This document shows, one piece after another, positions 51,184 to 60,624 of a stretch of DNA of 64,000 nucleotides (position 1 is the stretch's first letter; every line of letters begins with the position of its first letter). This stretch comes from Lachnospiraceae bacterium. Lineage in GTDB: Bacteria; Bacillota; Clostridia; Lachnospirales; Lachnospiraceae. The stretch lies in assembly GCA_902363825.1 (NCBI GenBank), contig CABJBK010000004.1:131712-195711 (forward strand), in the 5' to 3' direction. The position numbers and the translations under genes are program-made. Below the pieces are notes generated by a model. That model had not been told where the DNA came from. It saw only the letters and a program-made list of their open reading frames with translations, and did no database searches.

Positions 51184-51376
51184 ATAACTCCTCCCTGAAC
51201 TTTTCACACGAATTTTTCTTTTTTCAGATTCAGTATATCTGATTTTTCCTGTAAATGCAATGTGGTAAAATTTTCTCTTGCATTTCACGCATAAAGGATG
51301 TAGTATAGTTATATCTTATATGTAGTATTTAAAACCATGTCAAGTTGTTTTTATTTCTTATAAAGGAGGTCTCACT

Positions 51377-52090
51377 ATGGATATTCATGCAATAGACACT
51401 GTTTCTACGACACAGCGCCCTTTTGATTCCACTACTTTACACACTTTTTCGATCCGCGAACCGGGAAGTGCCATCACCCACGGCATTGCCATGGTCTTTG
51501 CGCTGATCGGCGCTATCCCGCTGATGCGCCGCGCCGTCACAGGCGGCACGGTTACCTGGATCGCAGCTTTCATCTTCTGCGCGAGCATGATCCTTTTGTA
51601 TGGCGCAAGCACTGCGTTTCATACTTTTGATATCAACCCGCGTGTAAACACCATTTTGAAAAAAGCAGATCACATGATGATCTCCGTCTTTATCGCAGGA
51701 AGCTACACACCGATCTGTCTTTTAGTTCTGCCGGAGCCGACCGGGCTCATACTGCTTGCAGTTGTGTGGGGACTCGCGCTTGCCGGTATTATAATCAAAT
51801 CTTTTTTCGTGTTCTGTCCGAAATGGGTTTCTTCTATTTTATATATCGGCATGGGATGGACCTGTCTGCTTGCCCTTGGAACGATCTTCCGGAACATGGA
51901 TCCCACCGGTTTCGCTTTCCTGTTTGTCGGCGGACTGATCTACACGATCGGCGGCGTGATCTACGCGTTAAAGCTTCCGGTTTTTGACCGGCTTCCGAAA
52001 AATTTTGGCAATCACGAGATCTTTCATCTGTTTGTCATGGCGGGAAGCCTGTGCCACTACATCGTGATCTACTCCTATGTACTTGCATAA
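51377..52090 (+). CDS. Hemolysin III / PAQR family membrane protein
   Basis: A 237-residue protein with seven hydrophobic segments. The family histidines are visible in the EPGSAITHGIAMVF, YGASTAFHTF and NHEIFHLFVMAGSLCHYI segments. Members are zinc-site membrane proteins; the bacterial ones are poorly characterised and haemolysis is not implied. AAAGGAGG precedes the ATG. Terminator follows at 52100. Confidence 0.9.
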   Translation: MDIHAIDTVSTTQRPFDSTTLHTFSIREPGSAITHGIAMVFALIGAIPLMRRAVTGGTVTWIAAFIFCASMILLYGASTAFHTFDINPRVNTILKKADHMMISVFIAGSYTPICLLVLPEPTGLILLAVVWGLALAGIIIKSFFVFCPKWVSSILYIGMGWTCLLALGTIFRNMDPTGFAFLFVGGLIYTIGGVIYALKLPVFDRLPKNFGNHEIFHLFVMAGSLCHYIVIYSYVLA

Positions 52091-52099
52091 AGAAAAGAA

Positions 52100-52142
52100 A
52101 AAGATCTGCGCAGACGATCGCCTGCACAGATCTTTCTTTTTG
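52100..52142. terminator. Bidirectional terminator between the hlyIII-like gene and the lipoprotein gene
   Basis: AAAGATCTG-GCAG / CTGC-CAGATCTTT stem with one mismatch, followed by TCTTTTT on plus and A-rich on the other side. Confidence 0.8.
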
Positions 52143-52161
52143 TCTTTACCGGAAACGTGAT

Positions 52162-52806
52162 TTACATTCCTGCTGTATCGATCAGCGCGTCATCTAAATC
52201 TGTATATCCGTCATCGGTAATGGAGTATACGCCATCTTCGCCAAGTACTTCAACGGTAACGGTCTGCGGATCATTGTAGCTGATCGCATCAACTCTTTCC
52301 TGAAGTACATCATACATGGTCTGGAATACCAGTTCATTGATCTCATCTTCTGTGGTATCCGGTGTGAGATTTGCCATCTCTTCCATTACACGGTTGGTTA
52401 CTTCGTCTTCAAGGTCGTCAAACAGACCTGTCATCTGCTCAACTTCAACAGTAACGGTATAACCGTCTTTGTCTTTCATCTTTTCAGCGCCGGTAACTGT
52501 GTATTTTGCTTTCTTGTAAATGTCTTTGTATAATGTTCTGTAATTTTCTGTCAGTTCATCGGAAAGTCCAACTTCGCCCATACCTTCCATCATGCTGTCA
52601 ATGTTGTCTTCATAGTCCTGCTCTGCCTGCTCTTTGGTACGATCTGTCAGTTTCATGTACTGCTCTGTCTCACCTTTGGTCAGCAGATCCAGACACGCTG
52701 TTACATATCCTGCAGCGTCAAATTTTCCGCATCCGGCAACAGTTGCCATTACCATGATTCCTGCGAGACATGTGACGAATACTTTTTTCATTTTTGTCAT
52801 TTTCAT
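52162..52806 (-). CDS. Secreted lipoprotein
   Basis: A 214-residue protein with a lipoprotein signal: KKVFVTCLAGIMVMATVAGC, the lipidated Cys at 26. The mature part is acidic, with FDAAGYVTACLDLLTKGE and a long helical region; DUF5105-type lipoproteins of Clostridia look similar. AGGAG lies eight bases before the ATG. Role unknown, anchored outside the membrane. Confidence 0.82.
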   Translation of the reverse strand: MKMTKMKKVFVTCLAGIMVMATVAGCGKFDAAGYVTACLDLLTKGETEQYMKLTDRTKEQAEQDYEDNIDSMMEGMGEVGLSDELTENYRTLYKDIYKKAKYTVTGAEKMKDKDGYTVTVEVEQMTGLFDDLEDEVTNRVMEEMANLTPDTTEDEINELVFQTMYDVLQERVDAISYNDPQTVTVEVLGEDGVYSITDDGYTDLDDALIDTAGM

Positions 52807-53001
52807 TCCTCTTTCTCCTCTACGGTATAATTATTATTTTCTGACTTATAATCAGTCCAGACCAGTATACCAAATGCTGGATTTTTTCGCAAGGAGTTTC
52901 TGACTGATATCCAATGATCCCATGATTCAAAAATTAGCGGTTGCATTTTGCCTGTGAGCGCAGTATTTTAAGATTATTATAAAACATGAAGGAGAACCAC
53001 T

Positions 53002-54180
53002 ATGTTTCAACTACTGTTAGCTGTCATTTATCTTGCGTTTATCAGCCTTGGTCTGCCGGATTCCCTGCTCGGAGCCGCATGGCCCACCATGTACCCGGAG
53101 TTTGATGTCCCAGTCTCCTATGCAGGTATCATCTCCATGATCATCGCTCTCGGCACGATCGTCTCAAGCCTGCAGAGCGACCGCCTGACCAAAAAACTCG
53201 GTGCCGGAAAAGTGACCGCGCTCAGCGTTGCAATGACCGCCTTCGCACTGTTTGGCTTCTCCATCAGTCATTCCTTCTTTGTCCTGATCTTCTGGGCAAT
53301 TCCATATGGTCTCGGCGCGGGAAGCGTGGATGCCGCCTTAAACAATTATGTCGCGCTTCATTTTGAAAGCCGCCACATGAGCTGGCTGCACTGCATGTGG
53401 GGTGTCGGTGCTTCCGTCGGTCCTTACATCATGGGCTACGCCTTAAACGGAGGACACGGCTGGAACAGCGGCTACCGTTATATCGCAATCCTTCAGATCA
53501 TCCTGACACTCATTCTGTGTCTCAGCCTGCCGTTGTGGAAAGACCGCAGTAAAAACGAAGAGAGTGTCTCCTCTGAAAAGACACTCTCCTTAAAAGAAGT
53601 GCTTGCCATCCCCGGCGCAAAGCAGATCATGCTCATGTTTTTCTGCTACTGCGCGCTTGAGCAGACCACCGGTCTTTGGGCAAGCAGTTACCTGGTACTC
53701 CATAAAGGTGTATCCGCCGAACGCGCCGCAAATTTTGCCAGTATGTTTTTTATCGGCATCACGATCGGAAGGGCCATCAGCGGATTTATCACCATGAAAT
53801 TGAACGACACGCAGATGATACGGCTTGGCTCCGGCATTATCATCGTCGGGATCGCTGTTTTACTGCTCCCTTTCGGTGAGACGCTGTCCTTTGCCGGACT
53901 CATTCTGATCGGTCTCGGCTGCGCGCCTATCTATCCCTGCGTCATCCATTCGACACCGACACATTTCGGCGCGAAACGTTCACAGGCGATCATCGGTGTA
54001 CAGATGGCAAGCGCGTATGTGGGCACCTGCCTCATGCCGCCAATCTTCGGTCTGATCGCGAATTATATTACCGTTGCCCTGCTGCCGCTCTACCTGCTTC
54101 TTTTCATCCTGCTCATGTGTATCATGCACGAGCGGTTAAACCGCATTGCGCGAGATTTTGATTCAAACCTGTTTTTATAA
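53002..54180 (+). CDS. MFS transporter
   Basis: A 392-residue protein with about twelve hydrophobic segments. SLGLPDSLLGAAWPTMYPEF at the N terminus and DRLTKKLGAGKVTALS in loop 2-3 are typical of FucP/FPN-like MFS sugar or drug carriers. AAGGAG before the ATG. Ends overlapping the DUF4186 gene by 6 bases, convergent. Substrate unknown. Confidence 0.85.
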   Translation: MFQLLLAVIYLAFISLGLPDSLLGAAWPTMYPEFDVPVSYAGIISMIIALGTIVSSLQSDRLTKKLGAGKVTALSVAMTAFALFGFSISHSFFVLIFWAIPYGLGAGSVDAALNNYVALHFESRHMSWLHCMWGVGASVGPYIMGYALNGGHGWNSGYRYIAILQIILTLILCLSLPLWKDRSKNEESVSSEKTLSLKEVLAIPGAKQIMLMFFCYCALEQTTGLWASSYLVLHKGVSAERAANFASMFFIGITIGRAISGFITMKLNDTQMIRLGSGIIIVGIAVLLLPFGETLSFAGLILIGLGCAPIYPCVIHSTPTHFGAKRSQAIIGVQMASAYVGTCLMPPIFGLIANYITVALLPLYLLLFILLMCIMHERLNRIARDFDSNLFL

Positions 54181-54546
54181 TTCTCTTTGGATCCACGCCA
54201 TCAGCACATCCACTACATATTGTTTCTGTGCTTCGGTCAGTGCCTTTCCCGCCGGGATCCCATGCCACTTTGCCAGACAGCCGCGACAGCAGCAGGCGGT
54301 GGCATGCTGCGCGATAAACACCGGATGCCCGCGCATCGGCGTCTGTTTTCCATCGTTTGGGATCTCTGCCGGCGCAAGGCGCTTTTCAATAAAATCTTTT
54401 GCATGGCTTCGAATGGTGTCCGGCCCTTTTTCTCTGGCATACGCCTTATCTTTTTCTGTCAGATGAAATCTGCTGCGAAATTTGGAACGCGAAAGCCGGG
54501 CAAAAAGTTCCGGATACTCCTGTTCTGTGAAAAAATCTGATGCCAT
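54175..54546 (-). CDS. DUF4186 protein
   Basis: A 123-residue protein. MRGHPVFIAQHATACCCRGCLAKWHGIP is characteristic of DUF4186, with three adjacent cysteines plus one more that could bind a metal. Function unknown. It lies 15 bases downstream of the Lon-like ATPase gene on the same strand, so the two may be co-transcribed. Confidence 0.8.
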   Translation of the reverse strand: MASDFFTEQEYPELFARLSRSKFRSRFHLTEKDKAYAREKGPDTIRSHAKDFIEKRLAPAEIPNDGKQTPMRGHPVFIAQHATACCCRGCLAKWHGIPAGKALTEAQKQYVVDVLMAWIQREL

Positions 54547-54561
54547 GATCCCTCTTCCTCT

Positions 54562-56046
54562 CTACGCAAATAATTTCCGTACGTTTTCCGCGTCAAATAT
54601 CACCTGTGACACCTGATCCACCTCGATCTGATAGAGCGCGTTTGCCGCAAGGTGCTCCGCCGCCTGTTCCAGATCACGGATGCCCGTCGTATCCGCATAC
54701 TGCGCCACAACTGCGTCCAGCCCGTCCTCTGTGATCACACACTCACCCGGCTTTAATCCGATGCGCTTTAATACCTTTGGCAATGCGAATCTGGAAAAGA
54801 TGATCTTTTTTTCCTCCGGCGTGTAATCCGGGATGTCGATCACCGCAAACCGTGACATGAGCGGCGCGCTGATCTGTTCTTTGTTGTTTGCTGTCGCGAT
54901 CGGATATACCCCGACGGTCGGAACCATACATTCCATATAATTGTCGGTAAACCCGAGGTTGTCCAAAAGTGTCAAAAGCACGTCCGCCGGATTTCCGTTT
55001 CCTTTTCCCGATGCCGCCTTGTCCAACTCATTGATGATAAAGACGAGGTTTGACTCGCCTGCCATGGAAAATGCTTCCATGATGATTCCCGGTTTTGCAT
55101 TCGCATAGATCCGCGAGCTTCCGGTCAGCTGTTCCGGATCATTGATAGAACTCATATCAAGCGTTGTCCAAGGCAGCTTTAAAATACGCGCAACCGCATA
55201 GGCGATCTGCGATTTTCCGGTTCCCGCCGGTCCGACGAGCAAAAGCCCGTATGCCGGCAACGTATGCGTGCGGTTGATCTGGATGATTGTCTCCATGATC
55301 CGCTGTTTCACACGCTCCAGCCCGTAAAGTTCCTCATCCAGAATGCGGCGCGCCTCTTTCGGATCGATTGCTTCAAAATAATTGCTCTTCCACTGCACAT
55401 TCATCATCATGGAAAGCGCGCGCTGTGCATGGCGCCGCTCCTCCTGCGATACTTCATGTGACCGTGCGACCGCAAGATTTCTTCTTGCCCAGATCCTGAT
55501 GTTGTCCGGCATCGTCCGTCCCGCGCAGGTCATGAAATCTGAAATGCTCTGGATGCTGGTCAGCTTCATCTCGTCTCCGGTCTCATCCGTGTCATCCTCT
55601 TCCTGCTCCGCCGCCGGCGCGCTGCTCGCAAGCAGACGCTCGATCATAAACTGGAGAAATCCATCTTCCGCTGACAGCTTGGTTCCCCCGCCAAGCGTGG
55701 TCTCCCTGATCTTGTATACTGCATACCCTTCCTCCGTATGCTCGCCCGAGAGCCGCACGCTGATATGATTTTCCCCCAGCCATTTCAGCAGACTGACAAA
55801 ACGGGCATCTACCTTTCGGATATCTGCTGTATACGTCTCGCCTTTTTCTTTAAACTCAAACGCCGTCCGCTTGCTCTGATTTGTAAAAACGCCCGTAGAA
55901 TGATGCTCCCACGCTCTCTCTTCATTATCCAGCACGAGGATCGGCTCCTGTGGTGTCTTTATCTTTTCATTTGAAGCAAACGTCGTGTAGGTGCAGACCG
56001 CTGCTTCTTTTTTATTCGGTGTATCGCTAAAATCAAAAACTGGCAT
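54562..56046 (-). CDS. Lon-like AAA+ ATPase without a protease domain
   Basis: A 494-residue protein. From about residue 230 it is AAA+: YGLERVKQRIME, LLLVGPAGTGKSQIA (Walker A), LVFIINELDKAA (Walker B), MSRFAVIDIP (Arg finger) and TGIRDLEQAAEHLA. The order closely follows the Lon ATPase module, but the chain ends just after it, with no Ser-Lys protease domain. The first 220 residues are unassigned. It may be an unfoldase or a remodelling factor with an unknown partner. Confidence 0.75.
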   Translation of the reverse strand: MPVFDFSDTPNKKEAAVCTYTTFASNEKIKTPQEPILVLDNEERAWEHHSTGVFTNQSKRTAFEFKEKGETYTADIRKVDARFVSLLKWLGENHISVRLSGEHTEEGYAVYKIRETTLGGGTKLSAEDGFLQFMIERLLASSAPAAEQEEDDTDETGDEMKLTSIQSISDFMTCAGRTMPDNIRIWARRNLAVARSHEVSQEERRHAQRALSMMMNVQWKSNYFEAIDPKEARRILDEELYGLERVKQRIMETIIQINRTHTLPAYGLLLVGPAGTGKSQIAYAVARILKLPWTTLDMSSINDPEQLTGSSRIYANAKPGIIMEAFSMAGESNLVFIINELDKAASGKGNGNPADVLLTLLDNLGFTDNYMECMVPTVGVYPIATANNKEQISAPLMSRFAVIDIPDYTPEEKKIIFSRFALPKVLKRIGLKPGECVITEDGLDAVVAQYADTTGIRDLEQAAEHLAANALYQIEVDQVSQVIFDAENVRKLFA

Positions 56047-56134
56047 GATGCTTCTCTCCTTTGCTGCTCTCCGACATTTTTAATTATTATATCATTTCTT
56101 TCACACGCCGCCAATTCCCAATAGTGAGCTTCGC

Positions 56135-58903
56135 TTACTGCCTGTCAAACGCGATCCACGCGATCTCCATAACCGGCTTTACCACCTCGGCATGCACTTC
56201 GTAAAAGCCTTCCTCCAGTTCCACGGAAATCAGCTTCTGCATGATCCATCTTCCTTCGGTTCCGCTGATCTGCACGGTAACCAGCGGCTCTCCGTTCAGA
56301 GAAACATTTGCCGCCGCCTGCGCAAGATTGGAAGCGTCCGAGCAGAGCTTCGCAATGACATTGTAAACGCCAGTTTTCTTTACCCGGATGACCGCAGAGT
56401 TTTTTTCTTCCATAGAAAGCTGCACAGTCTTTTCGAGCTCCTGCACATCCGCCGCGTCTGTCTTTGCCGCCGCCTGGAATACCAAAATGTCATCCAACGG
56501 CTTTAACGGGCGTTCCATGACCGGCGCATGTAAGATAAAACGACAGATATTTTTTGCACTGCGCTGTAATTCGCCTCTGGTCAGCTTTCCTTCGGCAAGC
56601 AAGGCGATCGTATCATCTTCCATGGAATTGATCTCCGCTCCGTTATTATTTACAACCATATAAAGGTCGTTCTGCGCGCGCACCATCGAAGATGTGAGCT
56701 GTCTGCTCTGCGCTCCGCCTTTTACCACATCATTCATACACGCCCACCAGTCCGTCATCACAATACCGGTGTATCCCCACTCACCACGCAGGATCGTAGT
56801 ATTCAAATCGTAGTTGGATGCCGTCCAGTGTCCGTTGACCGGGCCGTAGGAAGTCATAATGGATACCGCGCCGCCGTCTTTTACCGCCATCTCAAATCCT
56901 TTTAAATAGATCTCGCGAAGCGCGCGCTCTGATACCACCGCATCTGCGGTATGTCTCGCCTTCTCCTGGTTATTTGCCGCAAAGTGCTTTACGGTCGCCG
57001 AAGACCCACCCTTTCGGATGCCCCGCACAACTGCTGCCGCAAAGCTGCCGGTCACATACGGATCTTCGCTGAAATACTCAAAATTTCTTCCGTTTAAAGG
57101 ATATCTGTGAATGTTGACACCAGGTCCGAGCAGGGTATCGATCTGATTTTCTACCAGTTCCTCCCCTTCCAGCACATACAGTTCTTCCATCATCGGAATA
57201 TTAAACGAGCATGCGAGCAGGGTTCCGATCGGAAGCTGCGTAGCCGTTTTTCCGTTCTCCATACGGATTCCGGACGGGCCGTCCGCGGCACACGCAACCG
57301 GTATTCCATAGCGGTAAAGATTCTCACCGACACCACCGAACGCGGATGCCGTTCCCGGCGTTACCTTCGGACTGCTCATGCCCTCCGCGCGCACGATCGT
57401 TGCAAGTTCACTGTCACTTAACTGTGCAACAAACGCTTCCAGATCTGCCTTGCCGGATGCCACATCGGAAAGTGTGATCTTCCGGTCTCCCGTATATGGG
57501 ATCTCTTTCGGAAGATTTTCCGTGATCCGCTCGGCAAGATCGATCGTCTGCTGCGGAACCGCCTCTTTTTCCACCGGATAGCTTCCATCGGCGTTCTTTT
57601 TCCCTGGCCGGATACGCGCAAACTGCTGCGTTGGCGCAAGCGCTTCCGAAAGCTTTTCAACCACACGAAGCTCCTTTACCGTATAAGCGCCGTTTCCATC
57701 CACATCCGCCACTTCTGTCTGCCGCACACTGTTTCCCACATGGAAAATGTAATCGCCCGCCTCAAGCACATAGCAGGACTTATTCCCGGTCACGCCGGAA
57801 TCATCATACGAAGCAAGCCGCGCCACCGGAATGGATAACGTAAGTTCCTGTGTTTCCCCCGGTTCAAGCTCCTGTGTTTTCGCAAACGCCACAAGCTCGC
57901 GCTTTGGTTTTCCAAGCGCTCCCTGCGGTGCTTCCACATAGACCTGCACTACTTCTTTTCCCCGGTATGCCCCGGTATTTTTTACTGCCGCAGTGATACA
58001 GATGGCATCATTTCCCTTTGCCCCGGCAATGGAATGTGCCTTTCTCACCTCTGTCACAAATTCCGTATAGGATAGACCAAATCCAAACTCATATTTCACT
58101 TTTTCCGGACAGAATGTCTCAAAATAACGATAGCCGACATAGATATCCTCTGCGTAAAAATTCCGTTTTTCGTCGCCGAAATTTTCTGCCGCCGGATAGT
58201 CTCTCAGATCGTCCGCGATCGTATCGGTCAGTTTTCCGCTCGGTGACACTGCACCGCTAAGAAGATCCGCAACTGCATGACTGCCCTCGATGCCTCCCTG
58301 CCAGATATAGAAAATGCTCCTGATATGATCCTGATAAACCGGATCGGATACCCAGCTCATGTCAATGATATTGGAAACATTCAAAAGCACCGCGACCTGA
58401 TCAAACTGCTCCGTCACAACATGCAGATTTTCCAGTTCCTGCGCGGTCAGGCGATAACTTCCCTCCTCATCCGCGTAGTCCTTGTCCTCACCTGCCGTAC
58501 GCCCGATGATAAAAAGCGCTTTGTCTGATTTTTTCCGGGCTGCCACTGCGATCTCCTCCGTAACCGGCATTTCTTCCTGATGCCACGGTTCTGCCGCCCA
58601 TCCGCCGCCGCCATTGTCAAACGGATGATCCTTGAGCCAGTCTGTGTAGATCTCTGCCAGCTCCTCATTGATGGCAAGATCCGGGCATGCGCGCATCGCG
58701 TCCAACAGACTGATCACATACGCGACATTGATCGCTCCGCCCGATCCGGTTCCGCTGCGATAGGTTTCCAGCTGACATCTGCCAAAGACCGATACGGTCT
58801 CCCCTTTCCTTAAAGGAAGCATTCCTCCGTCATTTTTTAAAAGCACAGCCCCCTCTGCCGCCGCTTTTCTGCAATAAGTATAAAATTTCTCTACTGCTGC
58901 CAT
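56135..58903 (-). CDS. Circularly permuted GH3 beta-glucosidase
   Basis: A 922-residue protein. The order is reversed relative to most GH3 enzymes: the GH3_C-type domain comes first (ILLKNDGGMLPL-like region at 16-32, then FIIGRTAGEDKDYADEEGSY at 131-150), then an Fn3-like domain (about 300-385). The catalytic (beta/alpha)8 domain follows (about 480-780), with GIVMTDWW, nucleophile Asp718. The last 90 residues are a beta-sandwich that could bind sugar. No signal peptide, so it is cytoplasmic, cleaving oligosaccharides. Divergent from an AraC regulator; AGGAGG before the ATG. Confidence 0.88.
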   Translation of the reverse strand: MAAVEKFYTYCRKAAAEGAVLLKNDGGMLPLRKGETVSVFGRCQLETYRSGTGSGGAINVAYVISLLDAMRACPDLAINEELAEIYTDWLKDHPFDNGGGGWAAEPWHQEEMPVTEEIAVAARKKSDKALFIIGRTAGEDKDYADEEGSYRLTAQELENLHVVTEQFDQVAVLLNVSNIIDMSWVSDPVYQDHIRSIFYIWQGGIEGSHAVADLLSGAVSPSGKLTDTIADDLRDYPAAENFGDEKRNFYAEDIYVGYRYFETFCPEKVKYEFGFGLSYTEFVTEVRKAHSIAGAKGNDAICITAAVKNTGAYRGKEVVQVYVEAPQGALGKPKRELVAFAKTQELEPGETQELTLSIPVARLASYDDSGVTGNKSCYVLEAGDYIFHVGNSVRQTEVADVDGNGAYTVKELRVVEKLSEALAPTQQFARIRPGKKNADGSYPVEKEAVPQQTIDLAERITENLPKEIPYTGDRKITLSDVASGKADLEAFVAQLSDSELATIVRAEGMSSPKVTPGTASAFGGVGENLYRYGIPVACAADGPSGIRMENGKTATQLPIGTLLACSFNIPMMEELYVLEGEELVENQIDTLLGPGVNIHRYPLNGRNFEYFSEDPYVTGSFAAAVVRGIRKGGSSATVKHFAANNQEKARHTADAVVSERALREIYLKGFEMAVKDGGAVSIMTSYGPVNGHWTASNYDLNTTILRGEWGYTGIVMTDWWACMNDVVKGGAQSRQLTSSMVRAQNDLYMVVNNNGAEINSMEDDTIALLAEGKLTRGELQRSAKNICRFILHAPVMERPLKPLDDILVFQAAAKTDAADVQELEKTVQLSMEEKNSAVIRVKKTGVYNVIAKLCSDASNLAQAAANVSLNGEPLVTVQISGTEGRWIMQKLISVELEEGFYEVHAEVVKPVMEIAWIAFDRQ

Positions 58904-58999
58904 ATTTGATATCCTCCTGCCTTATTTTTATTTTCTTCATTTCACTCTTATTTTTACAGTTATTTTCATAGTTCTATTGTAGAAAAAAATTCTTTCCCA

Positions 59000-59008
59000 T
59001 GCTATAAT
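59000..59008 (+). promoter_or_regulatory. Extended -10 promoter of the AraC gene
   Basis: TGCTATAAT is an extended -10 element 45 bases before the regulator's ATG. No good -35 is visible at 17 bases, consistent with an extended -10 or activator-dependent promoter. Confidence 0.45.
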
Positions 59009-59052
59009 TTTTCTATCCAAAAATATAACGATTTTGTCATGGTGAATTATTT

Positions 59053-59940
59053 ATGAATTATCCCGAAGAAAAGAACACTTATATTGACGGCATTCCCTGC
59101 CAGTATCTGTGTCATGTAGAAGTAACAAAAAAAGCAGGAACCGTTTTTCCTGCTCATTATCATTATTATATCGAACTGCTTTACGCACTCTCCGGCAGTT
59201 TTCTGGTTTATCTGAACGGAACCTACCACGAATTTTCCGCCGGCGATATGGTGCTGATCAACTCCAGAGAGGTGCATCAGATCGACGCGACTGCTGCGGA
59301 TGGCGGCTCTTATATCTGTGTGCGCTTTCTGCCGGATCTGATTTATAATGGCATGTCGCAGAGCCATTTTGAATTAAAATACCTGCTCCCGTTTGTGACC
59401 GAACAGCCGGATTACGAAAAAGTCATCCATGCCGCTTCCCTCTCCGACTCTCTGATCCCGGAACTGATGAATGAGATCATCCGCGAATCCGAGCAGCAAA
59501 ACTACGGCTATGAGCTTGCGATCAAAAACGATATCGGCCGCATTTTTCTATGGCTTTTGCGCTACTGGCAGAAAAACGAGACCGAGCCGCTTCTTGTAAA
59601 CCAGACCGATCTGAATCTGCAAAAACAGCTTGCGCCCGCACTGACCTATATGTTGTCAAATTATGAAAAGCCGATCCTCGCAACCGAAATGGCAGATCTG
59701 TGTCATTTGAGCTACAGCTATTTTTCCCGGAGCTTCCACCGTCTGATGCATATGAAATTCAATGATTATCTGAATTCCATCCGCATCCGTGAGGCGGAAA
59801 AACTGCTGATCTCGACATCAGGAAGCGTGACTGAGATCGCCGCGTCCGTCGGCTTTTGTACCACCAGCTATTTCATCAAGCTTTTCAAAGAACAGATGTA
59901 TGTCTCGCCAAAACAGTATCAGAAACTGCTCGCGCAGTGA
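59053..59940 (+). CDS. AraC-family regulator, probably of the GH3 glucosidase
   Basis: A 295-residue protein. An N-terminal cupin (FPAHYHYYIELLYALSG, FSAGDMVLINSREVHQI) and C-terminal double HTH (ILATEMADLCHLSYSYFSRSF, VTEIAASVGFCTTSYFIKLFK). It is divergently transcribed from the GH3 gene 149 bases away and likely senses a sugar to activate it. Confidence 0.9.
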   Translation: MNYPEEKNTYIDGIPCQYLCHVEVTKKAGTVFPAHYHYYIELLYALSGSFLVYLNGTYHEFSAGDMVLINSREVHQIDATAADGGSYICVRFLPDLIYNGMSQSHFELKYLLPFVTEQPDYEKVIHAASLSDSLIPELMNEIIRESEQQNYGYELAIKNDIGRIFLWLLRYWQKNETEPLLVNQTDLNLQKQLAPALTYMLSNYEKPILATEMADLCHLSYSYFSRSFHRLMHMKFNDYLNSIRIREAEKLLISTSGSVTEIAASVGFCTTSYFIKLFKEQMYVSPKQYQKLLAQ

Positions 59941-60015
59941 GTTCCCTTCTTTATTTTCTCCCGCTCCTGTGCTACAATGGCGGCAAAAGACATCGACTTG
60001 GACAGGAGGATTTTT

Positions 60016-60624
60016 ATGGAATTATATATCATTCGACACGGAGAAACTTACTGGAACCATGAGCACCGCATCCAGGGACGCTCCGATGTCCCTTTAAATG
60101 AAAACGGCCGCGCACTTGCCGGAAAAACCGGAGAAGCCTTGGAACAGACTCCTTTTGACGTGATCTATTCCTCTCCTTTGATCCGCGCTTACGAGACCGC
60201 GAACCTGATCCGTGGACACCGTAATATCCAGATCATCCGGGATGACCGGTTACAGGAGATCAGTTTTGGTATCTCCGAAGGCGAGCCACTTCCTGCACTC
60301 ACAGAGGATCCGACTTCCCCGTTCCATTATTTCTTTGACCGGCCGGAACTTTACACTGCGCCGGACGGTGGAGAGAGTTTGGAACATATCTGCGCGCGGG
60401 CTTCTGATTTCTTAAAAAATGAGATTGAACCGAGAGAAAAAGACTTTTCCCGCGTCATGATCGTTGCACACGCCGCTTTAAACAAAGCGCTTTTGTGCCA
60501 TATCATGCAGCACGGGATCAAAGATTTCTGGTCAGACGGACGCCTTTTAAACTGCAGCGCCTGCATTTTCCGTCTGGAAAACGGACACTATGAGATGCTC
60601 GCCTACGGAAAGACTTTTAACTGA
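60016..60624 (+). CDS. Histidine phosphatase (phosphoglycerate-mutase-like)
   Basis: A 202-residue protein. LYIIRHGETYWN carries the phospho-acceptor RHG histidine, VIYSSPLIRAYETA and MIVAHAALNKALL complete the active site. Family members dephosphorylate small molecules such as sugar phosphates or alpha-ribazole phosphate. ATG 60016 follows AGGAGG. Its end overlaps the convergent TauE-type gene by 8 bases. Confidence 0.9.
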   Translation: MELYIIRHGETYWNHEHRIQGRSDVPLNENGRALAGKTGEALEQTPFDVIYSSPLIRAYETANLIRGHRNIQIIRDDRLQEISFGISEGEPLPALTEDPTSPFHYFFDRPELYTAPDGGESLEHICARASDFLKNEIEPREKDFSRVMIVAHAALNKALLCHIMQHGIKDFWSDGRLLNCSACIFRLENGHYEMLAYGKTFN

